The notes below the pieces were generated by a model, which was given only the letters and a program-made list of their open reading frames with translations, was not told the origin of the DNA and did no database searches. The position numbers were made by a program, and so were the translations under genes. This document shows positions 56,345 through 64,000 of a DNA stretch of 64,000 bases, piece by piece; position 1 is the first letter of the stretch; every line of letters starts with the position of its first letter. The stretch comes from Macrosoma leucophasiata. Taxonomy: Eukaryota > Arthropoda > Insecta > Lepidoptera > Hedylidae. The stretch lies in the NCBI GenBank assembly GCA_036365455.1, contig JAWQUS010000016.1:10563001-10627000 (forward strand), in the 5' to 3' direction.

Positions 56345-57530
56345 TTTTTGGTCAAACCTCGAATGTTTATATTTTTAAGTAGTAGTTTGTGTAAGTATTA
56401 TTTCTTATTAGCAAAAAATAACCAATTAAAAAATAGTGGTGTTACATTCATTGAAATTGTGGTCTCATAATAATCGAAATATATTATGACGTATTATTTT
56501 TGTGATATCACAGTATAAGATAGTTTTATGGTATTATACTGAGCACTTTACACTGAAGGAATACGACTCCGCTCTATGTGTCATCACTGGTAATTCAGAT
56601 TTGAGATAACTCTATATTCCTTACCATCAATACGATCGTCCCACACTGAATGTTACAATTTATAAAGGTCTCAAATTAAAGGAATATAAGAATATAAAAT
56701 TATAAAAGAACTGAACTGAAACTTTATTATCTTATTGAACATCAAGGATATCTAGAGTTATTCAGCACGTTCATTAATACCTTTGCTCTTTGATAGCTAC
56801 ATCCGACATTGAATTCATTGTCTGGCAATCGTTAAATATGTAGGAGTTAAGAGATACTGAAGTTCTGTCTCGATTGTAAGAATATCTTTCAACCGCATTA
56901 GCCGCATGACCGAATCAAAAAGGAATTCAGACAAACCGCTTCCTCGCTCACGGGCGTCAGATAATACTTAATTTGCATGATCTTCTCGAGATTTTTTCCT
57001 TCCAGTATCATTGTCAATGTTTACGTAGTACATTTATTTTGCTACACAAACACTTGTGGATATTGGTCTGATAAACCTGACTGAATTAGTAAGAAATAGT
57101 TAGAATGCGTTAAGGTAAAAAAAACATAGCAAAGTCTTCACGCTTTTGAGAAATCCAAGGTTCTTATAGAATAAAATGAGGAGTGTCATCGAGCGATCGA
57201 ATCGATGAAACAATCTGTGTACACCACATGGAGCTCAATAAAGCTACACCAACTAACTCAAACTCAAACCCAAACTCAAAAATTTACTGAATCACTTGTA
57301 AATAATAGAATATGCTCGTGATAGGTCAAATTACCAAATATTAAAGCGAATAACAACTGATACGTTGAAACATCATTAATATTCTAGAGCTCACAGGTTC
57401 GAAAGACAGCATAGCCTCAAGAAAAATAAAAATTAAAATATTAAAAAAAAAAACAATAGGTCTATACTAGAGGCAGTTAAAGTTACCTTTTTACGGATAT
57501 CCGGTAAAAACAATTAGGTATGACTGTCAA
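56345..57530. other. No gene recognised
   Basis: A run of AACTCA-like hexamers near 57255-57282 after TAAAGCTACACC could be a LINE tail. Otherwise AT-rich and unassigned. Confidence 0.35.
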
Positions 57531-57534
57531 AAAC

Positions 57535-57745
57535 CTTAGTTTTTACATGAGCAAGTTGGAAGGTAATGAAGGCAAACACGGCCGTACGTTCGGAGGGGTC
57601 CCGAAGGTATTATTATGTAGAGCAAGTTCTAAAACCCTCGATAGTCGGAGCGCTACGAGGAATTTCAGCTGTTTACGCTTGAGTGAAACATAATTTTAAA
57701 TTTCTGGACATTTTCAGAATGAAAACGTCTTCAGTCGAATGAATA
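57535..57745 (+). repeat. Repeat shared with 50.1 kb
   Basis: Partner of 50085-50335, diverged. Confidence 0.65.
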
Positions 57746-57826
57746 ATATTTCACTGGTGATTAGAGTTCCAGCGTCGGCGCTCCAGGACGTTTAACAACC
57801 GTATTACACAGAAATATGCTTAATTA

Positions 57827-57960
57827 ACTGCCTCAGTAGCCTAGTGGTAGCACGCCACTACTACTACACTGGGGTCCTGGATTTGATGCCCGGGTCGGGG
57901 GCTATCAGAGATAACTGTGTAAAATACTTATCTCTGGTTCTACTAAGATTAAATTTAACT
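57827..57960 (+). mobile_element. SINE-A 5' half
   Basis: Clear A box (TAGCCTAGTGGTAG), diverged B box (GGATTTGATGCCC), then GGGGGCTATCAGAGATAAC; 3'-truncated. Confidence 0.8.
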
Positions 57961-58179
57961 AGGGGTAAAGAAGGTCCAAACCTATATTATATATGTATAT
58001 GTAACGAATGCTTTTTTTTTAATTATAAATCCATGTATGAATTAGTAAGTTACAAATTATTGTATAAATATTAATTAAGTTCGTGAATAGATGAACATAA
58101 TTATTTGGTCCAATCCGTATCATACATTTTCCGCTATAAGTAACTTACACCTATATTCTAAGTTGTAATCTCGGCGTTA

Positions 58180-58620
58180 CCTACCTACCTCAATCTTGGA
58201 ATTGGCATTCTTAGTTGTAACTATTAACGTAAACTCGACATTCTGCCTTCGTTTAAGCTAAGAAAGCAATTGTCAAACTCCAAGGTAGGTACGTCACGAC
58301 CTACCTTGAAGTTTCGAGGAGTATTTAGATTTACGTCATATTCTTGCGTACGTATCTACGTATAATTTTTCTATAAAAATGGATTTTTAAGACTTGGAGA
58401 ATTATTTATATGATAATCCGTACACATGAGTTACTGTCAAAATACAACTATAAGATCATTTGGTCCAATCCGTATCAACATTATATTTTTTCTATATAAA
58501 TGGATTTTTAAGACTTGGAGAATTATTTTTAATGATAATCCGTACACATGAGTTACTGTCAAAATATAATACAACTATAAGATTTCGAGGTGTTCTCATA
58601 AAATATCTCACGCTAAGCGT
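58180..58620. repeat. Repeat with an internal near-duplicate
   Basis: A block of about 100 bp (AAAATGGATTTTTAAGACTT, GGAGAATTATTTATATGATA, TGAGTTACTGTCAAAAT) occurs twice, near 58374 and 58494. The family also has a reverse copy near 6930-7290. Confidence 0.65.
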
Positions 58621-58932
58621 CAAGGAATGTTTTGAGTAACGTCTTAAAATATGGGTGTTAATTTCTGTTTGAACAATAGCTCGCTCCCTTGACCATCGTA
58701 ATAACCATTATGACTGAAATAATAGTCCCGCCATAAATTGATTCAATTCAGATTTAGGTGTGTTGTTATGACATGTGTGCCTATTCATAATAGAGAATGC
58801 CATACATAATATGTAGATACCTATACATACACACATTTTACAACATATACATACCTACAATACATTATGTTTTAACATAACGCGGTTTAATTTGTACAAG
58901 TTTGACAATACTTCTACCTACCTACCCTATTG

Positions 58933-59119
58933 TTACTGATGGTAGAGCTCCAGTGACGGAGCTTGCGGACGTAGGCACCACCGCATTACCTAATATACAT
59001 GCCACTAAATGGTAGTGTTCAGCACTATAGTGTTCCGGTTAGGTGGTAATGTATGGCCCTGTAATTTCCAGCATAGAGGCATAACACCTTAGGCCTCAGG
59101 AGTGGTAACGCATCTGCAT
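58933..59119 (+). mobile_element. SINE-B, left half of an inverted pair
   Basis: Head TTACTGATGGTAGAGCTCCA to ACGCATCTGCAT; the LINE-like tail is missing. The next base block is a SINE-B copy on the other strand. Confidence 0.85.
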
Positions 59120-59298
59120 AAAAACCAGAGATTGCAAAGTAGACGTGTTGCCACTCCTGAGGCCAAAGCTGTTAGACCTTTGTGCTCGAAATTACGGCGC
59201 CATGCATAGGTACCATATGACCGTTAAGTATGTAGGTAGGTAATGCAGTGGTGACTACGCTCGCGAGCTCGGTCACTGAAGCTCTACCACCAGTTAAC
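59118..59298 (-). mobile_element. SINE-B, right half of an inverted pair
   Basis: Diverged minus-strand copy whose head AACTGGTGGTAGAGCTTCAG faces outward at 59298. Both copies lack the tail and meet near 59118, forming a large imperfect palindrome. Confidence 0.8.
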
Positions 59299-59299
59299 T

Positions 59300-59960
59300 G
59301 AGCTAAAACAGACTTTTACAATGCTTTGTATTGATAATATTTGTATATAGACGTTGATTAATCACTAAGCCAACGCAAATATTATTATAATAAACTATCG
59401 ATTTAATTAATCTGCAGTGTAGTTGCGAAAACGGTAAAATGTGTTTAACAATTTATCCAAGTAGGTACCTGTTGTCGATAATCTTAAAAGAGAGAAAACA
59501 AAACAGAGCACACAATAGAACTGGCAGAGTTGCACTAAGGGAATATTATCATGCCTCGTCGAGCGGCCAAACAATGTTGTGCCAACTCTGCCTGTGGGTG
59601 CAAATGCGAATTACTGAACTATTTCTCAAAGTTGACCGGTTGGTTAAACTGTAGGTTTTATTATGACGCATTGTAATTGTTATGCAACTGAGCTGTTGAG
59701 GATTGTGCTCACAATAAAAACTGTTATGAACGTTTGAGAATGATTGAAGAGTTTAGAAGTAAGAAAATACCTTTACCTACTACAGACTTATTGATGTAAG
59801 GTGAATATTGTAGGTAGTACCTTCCTACTTAAATTGTTTTTACATTCTGTAACTAAGGCCACTTAATAATATTATTATTATGGTGTTCTGTTACCGCACG
59901 GATTACCACTTTACCACCAACAGATATTATATTATGTATAAATGTATCTATATTATAATC
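59300..59960. other. No gene recognised
   Basis: The 71-codon plus-strand frame at 59439 shows no known motif. Confidence 0.4.
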
Positions 59961-59964
59961 AATG

Positions 59965-60035
59965 TACCTGCTTCGGTGGTTTAGCTACTACCGCTATTTA
60001 CTGAGGCCCCAGGTTCGAACCCCGGGTTAAGGATA
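59965..60035 (+). mobile_element. tRNA-like SINE head, diverged
   Basis: TGCTTCGGTGGTTTAGCTAC aligns with the A-box region of SINE-A, and AGGTTCGAACCCCGG is a good B box. Acceptor arms do not pair, so it is not a tRNA gene. Confidence 0.5.
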
Positions 60036-60050
60036 AACACAACTCTAATG

Positions 60051-60184
60051 GTGAGATTCACAGACCGCACTACGACTTTACTTTGAGCAAAGTATGCTTA
60101 GAATTGTCAGTTTAGTATGGGTTTTGACAGATCAAAGGCGTACTTTGCTCAAAGTAAAGTCGTAGTGCGGTCTGTGAATCTCGC
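60051..60184. mobile_element. Hairpin MITE with 44-bp arms
   Basis: Arms 60051-60094 and 60141-60184 pair at 43 of 44 positions (outer GTGAGATTCACAGACCGC), with a 46-base loop. The arms are so similar that the insertion is probably young. No coding sequence. Confidence 0.9.
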
Positions 60185-60189
60185 CCCAA

Positions 60190-61410
60190 GATTAAGCAAA
60201 TTTTATTAACGAATAGGTAGGTACCTATTTGTTAATAAATTTGACTAACATTTATAGTATTTTAAATGAATCACAGTGAAATAAATAGTAAGTAGGTAGT
60301 TGGTAAAGTGTGAAAACTTATGTCAAATCTAATAAATTTATGGAAATAATTAAATAAGAACTCCAATAGAAACAGAATTGTCGCCATGTTGTAGAATTAG
60401 TTGGTGCAATTTTATTATTACTTTGGTAGTGATTTAACGCCCCTAACACCAACGGTCCCAAACCTACTTTATTTCCCTGTACCTACTTACCTACAGTGTT
60501 TTTCAACCTTCTTAATGCTACGATCCCATAGTATGAAAAAAATTAAATACGGAGGTTTTTTATTTTTTTATATTTTATTTAGATATTCAACAAATTATTT
60601 TCAGTCGGACCCTAAATACCGTGTCGTGTAATAGCCTTTTTAGAAAAAAGGAGACGTTCTTTGTCATTTACTGGTACGATTCAAAAGTCCGATATATACT
60701 GAACCAATATAATATACCTATGCCGAAAGTATCTATCGCCGGCGGGCTGTTATCTAGGTGATTTGCGTAGACACGTGTCTTCTTGACCTAATCCACAATC
60801 ACGCATTGTATTGGTCTTGGTCTGTGCCCATTGTTATTTTGATTGTCTGTGACCTGGCAAGTAGTGTTGCCAGAAGGTTGCCAGCTTGCCAGGTGTTGCT
60901 TTCTTGCCTGTTCCGATGTATGCTGAGACCACTGCGACAGTGATATACTAGGGAGAACCTATGAGATCACAGATGTCTGAAAGTATAGAAATTGTCATAT
61001 CTGACGTCATTTCTGCACTGTCAGCCACTGCTCAATGTGAGTACTGCAACTTTCGAGGTATGCTCTCATTGGTTTGATCACTAGATCAACCTATCACTAT
61101 TGTTTTATTTATTAACTGCCATTGAAAAAGACGCCAATACAAAAAAAATGGAAATCAAAGAAATTGTGTTAATTGCAGTGTGAATCCATTTTTTTTGTAC
61201 GAAAAGAAAGTAACTTAAATTATTTTAGGTACGTACCTACGAAATAATTGCTACTAAAATGACATGTATTAAAAATTATCTATGTATTTAAATTTTGATA
61301 TAAACTTATTTATTTATTGACTATTACTAAAATAGGTAAGTATAATATAGTGATAGCTTTTAGTCATCTTTAGTAAATGTATAATTAAATCTAGCCTTAG
61401 CCCGCACCTT
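60190..61410. other. No gene recognised
   Basis: A GCCAG-rich patch at 60855-60895 (TTGCCAGAAGGTTGCCAGC) is the only notable element. Part of 61010-61080 resembles 62145-62200. Confidence 0.35.
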
Positions 61411-61429
61411 GGACCGCGTGGACTTTGGT

Positions 61430-61511
61430 CTGCCACATTAAATTTCGTGACGTAGTCTTGGCGGGAACCTTGAAAGAGGCGTGTGGTGCTCTTAGTTTAT
61501 TTAAATTTCTT
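61430..61511 (+). repeat. GGCGGGAACC module, distal copy
   Basis: GTCTTGGCGGGAACCTTGAA, AGAGGCGTGTGGTGCTCTTA and TTCTTGGTGCATTT recur with changes at 62229-62310. TTGGCGGGAA fits the E2F/DP consensus, but as part of a repeated block it may be coincidence. Confidence 0.5.
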
Positions 61512-62228
61512 GGTGCATTTGGAATTTAAAAAAACGTGGCAGCGTGAGGGGCGTGGGCACACGCCTATTCCCACGACCATCCTACGCCCATGCAGATTTC
61601 CAAAACATAAATAAATGAAAATAATAATAAAGTAAACGTTTAATTTCTACAATGTAAGTAAACGTTGTTTTTCTACCTTAAGATTTGTGGAATTCTCCAT
61701 ACAAATTTTCACCCTATGTTAAGGGGGTGGGGGAATATAAGGAGAAAAAAGTATCCTATGTCACTCTCCACCTCTTCAAATACCTATACATAAATAATCA
61801 CACCAATGCGTTGCTCCATTTTAACGTGAAAGACGGACAAACAAACACACAAACATACAAACACACTTTCACATTGAAATAAAACTATTTTTACGGATTT
61901 ATCTCGCGTATTAAACTAAAATGATTTTTTAAAATCAACCCGACACTTTCACATTTTTAATAGTAGTATGGACAAATGGATTATTGTCTCTCTTTACCAA
62001 ACTTCGAATCATTTCACAGCACGACCTATAGCCGCCATATTATCGTTACAAAAATTATAGTAGGTATATATTTTTTTTTTCTGTAGGTCTGTCCTTATTG
62101 GTCCATAAATTGAAATAAATTATGTAAAGGATCAGCTTTGCAGTACACTGCTTGACGCCATATCTTGCAGTGTCAGCGGCTATAACGGAGCATACCTTTT
62201 CATTTTATCTGTCAACTACGGCGACGGA

Positions 62229-62310
62229 GTTTTGGCGGGAACCTCGAAAGAGGTGTATGGTGCTCTTATTTTATTTCATTTACTTGGTGTATTTTTAAGT
62301 TATATTGAAT
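62229..62310 (+). promoter_or_regulatory. GGCGGGAACC module, proximal to Taf1
   Basis: GTTTTGGCGGGAACCTCGAA lies about 590 bp upstream of the Taf1 ATG. It fits an E2F-type site. The module is shared with 61430-61511, so it is either a duplicated control element or an interspersed repeat. Confidence 0.35.
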
Positions 62311-62805
62311 AAAATTGGTGGCATTTTGTTTGATATAGGATTATTACAGTGCTCGTGTATAGTGAAATAGAATAACAGTGCGAAAACACGACCTTTCAGA
62401 TTGCCTCCAAAACTTCATTGTAAATATTTTGGTAAAGTAGCCATCGCTTTACTCGAATAATTTGACTGTAACTCACTTGACTGACATACTTAATAAGTAA
62501 TTGACTGACTATATTACACTACTTTTACGCTGCTTAAATAAATACGAAATATCGTTTTACTTGACACTGGCAATATGCGTGATAGCGATGCAATAACTGA
62601 AAAAAAAAATTTTTTTCGACGACGAGACGACGACTGTCACTGTCACACTGTCACTGTCATTTTTCTGTAAACGAAACCAAGCGACGCGAGCTGACCCAAG
62701 CCTTATTTTCGTTCTTTCGTTTTTCGTTTTCTTAAACTTTCTGGAATAATGCTAAAACTGAACAATGTGTGTAAACTCCTAGAAACATAATATTTTTAAA
62801 ATTTT

Positions 62806-62808
62806 CAG
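62806..62808 (+). promoter_or_regulatory. Possible splice acceptor before the Taf1 start codon
   Basis: AAAATTTTCAG ends at 62808, 22 bases before the ATG. It fits a 3' splice site and would imply a non-coding first exon in the T-rich stretch upstream; transcript data are needed to tell. Confidence 0.35.
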
Positions 62809-62830
62809 TTTTATAATTTAAGTTTCAAAC

Positions 62831-63050
62831 ATGTGTGACAGCGATGATCCAAATGATAATGGGAGACCCGGTATGGACCTAACTGGGTTTCTGTTTGGGA
62901 ATATCGATGAGACTGGTCAGCTAGAAGACGATGGACTCCTAGATGGAGAATCTAAGCGGCTTTTGTCGTCGCTAAATCGCTTAGGACTTGGCTCGATGCT
63001 GTCTGAAGTCTTAGACCAAGAAGAAACTAATGAAGATGACGAAGAGAAAG
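62831..63050 (+). CDS. Taf1: TFIID subunit 1 (TAF1), first coding exon
   Basis: The N-terminal exon of the largest TFIID subunit, a nuclear scaffold that binds TBP and other TAFs at core promoters. The 73 codons after the ATG contain LTGFLFGNIDETGQLEDDGL, ESKRLLSSLNRLGLGSMLSE and an acidic end (QEETNEDDEEK). This is the TAND region, which in TAF1 orthologues folds onto the DNA-binding face of TBP and inhibits it. The LTGFLFGNI and LGLGS blocks are the ones shared between fly and human proteins. The start has A at -3 and no earlier in-frame candidate of note. The exon ends with AAAG|GTTTGT at 63050/63051, a good splice donor in phase 1; reading through meets a stop within seven codons. The rest of the gene lies to the right of the window. 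Confidence 0.93.
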
Positions 63051-64000
63051 GTTTGTGCTATTTTTTCTGAGAAATCCCTTAAAGTATTTCCAGGTAGAGG
63101 ACATAGTTGGGTAAATAACCTAACATACTAACTCCCATATAAGTAAATAGACTAGTGGAATTGGCCCACCGTAGCCTACCCAAAGGCAGAGCCATCTTTC
63201 AAATCCAGTTGTAAATCTGGGGCATTCTTGAATCCACAAATTTAATTCAAATTAGACTATCCAATTTTGAGGTTAGCATAAGATAAGCAACTATGCTTAT
63301 CTTATGGAAGCCTGCCCCTGGGCTTAAGCACAAGGATGTTTATGTAAACAAGTTATTCCACATCTAAACAAGAACCTCTTGAACCACGTTTACCCGATAT
63401 CGGTCAAGAACAATATGAAATCAGTTGTCATATTTTTCTCGTTATCTGACGGGCTACAATGGAGTTAGCAGGTTAGATTTAGCTGATGTGATGCAATTAT
63501 TTGCCTCTAATGCTATTAGAGACCTAATTCTCATAATATAATAAAAAAATAAATTGTAATAAAATCTGTTTGCTTTCTTGCTTTAACATTGGGACCATGA
63601 TTTGATTGGATCATCAATCAAGTGGAAATTCGAGGGTCCAGTGCTAAACCCATTAAGTGAAAAAATATAAAAAATTAGTTTTTTTTTGCATCTTAATCGA
63701 TTTTTTACGCTCTTTCCAATGGTATTATCCAATAAGCGAAATTCGCAGTAGAACCTCAAGTTTCTTGGTGTAATAACCCAATAAATTAAGGTGTTTTTCC
63801 AAAACTGATATACCCTAAAGAGATTTATCGGAACAAAATATATTTGTATATTACGCATAAACAATATAAGTTTATTTATTTTAATTTAATGTTGATTAAG
63901 TCTTACCAAAACACTTTTTAACATTTATGGTAATAACCATGATCTATATTTATCGGGTTTTAGCTTTATCGACATGATTATGAAAGTAAATAAAACTAAA
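63051..64000 (+). other. Taf1 intron 1, partial
   Basis: No acceptor followed by TAF1-like coding sequence was found before the window ends, so the intron is at least 950 bp. A 13-bp perfect hairpin lies at 63277-63289 and 63294-63306 (arm CATAAGATAAGCA). The minus-strand 93-codon frame at 63583-63864 has no known motif. Confidence 0.6.

Noticed and set aside
63583..63864. Minus-strand 93-codon frame in the Taf1 intron
   Set aside because: Very AT-rich, no motif, and no promoter or polyadenylation context that sets it apart from chance.

Overview
The window looks like a repeat-dense stretch of an AT-rich insect nuclear genome, almost certainly a moth or butterfly (Lepidoptera). The evidence is: an intron-split TFIID gene (Taf1) entering at the right edge; a nuclear tRNA-Leu gene; many copies of a SINE laid out like the Bombyx Bm1 element; remnants of R1-, CR1/Jockey- and RTE-like LINEs, a Ty3/gypsy element and a mariner; and several small palindromic elements. 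There is no bacterial gene organisation. Family names that rest on recall rather than on a database search are marked as such.

Layout. 1-3.8 kb: SINE, broken gypsy integrase, and a 7-unit minisatellite behind it. 3.8-10.4 kb: SINE copies, a hAT-like MITE between two diverged direct repeats, and a 5S-rRNA-like SINE. 10.4-13.3 kb: degenerate CCACCA repeat, then a 5'-truncated LINE with a long open reverse-transcriptase frame, inserted in another repeat with a 9-bp target duplication. 13.3-22.6 kb: SINEs, R1 RNase H remnant, a foldback element, CR1-like LINE tail. 22.7-25 kb: low-repeat island with tRNA-Leu(AAG) and a candidate 60-residue membrane protein gene. 25-33.7 kb: LINE remnants, SINEs, two more hAT-like MITEs. 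33.7-45.4 kb: tandem duplication of a roughly 6-kb segment, about 97-98% identical by eye. 45.5-62 kb: more SINEs, inverted partner of the foldback element, decayed mariner, several MITEs. 62.8-63.05 kb: first coding exon of Taf1, then intron to the end.

Only Taf1 and the tRNA gene are secure host genes. Repeat families are named here as: SINE-A (tRNA-derived, with A and B boxes), SINE-B (Bm1-like, with a LINE-like 3' tail), SINE-C (5S-rRNA-like promoter head), SINE-D (short tRNA-like SINE), and U (unclassified repeat ending in GGAACCCTAAAA).

The most interesting signals are SINE-C, whose internal promoter geometry matches 5S rRNA nearly base for base; the tandem duplication in which only one copy carries SINE-C with an 11-bp target duplication; a three-copy hAT-like MITE family with 8-bp target duplications; the foldback element; and a 22-bp hairpin in a LINE 3' end whose sequence resembles the SINE-B tail.
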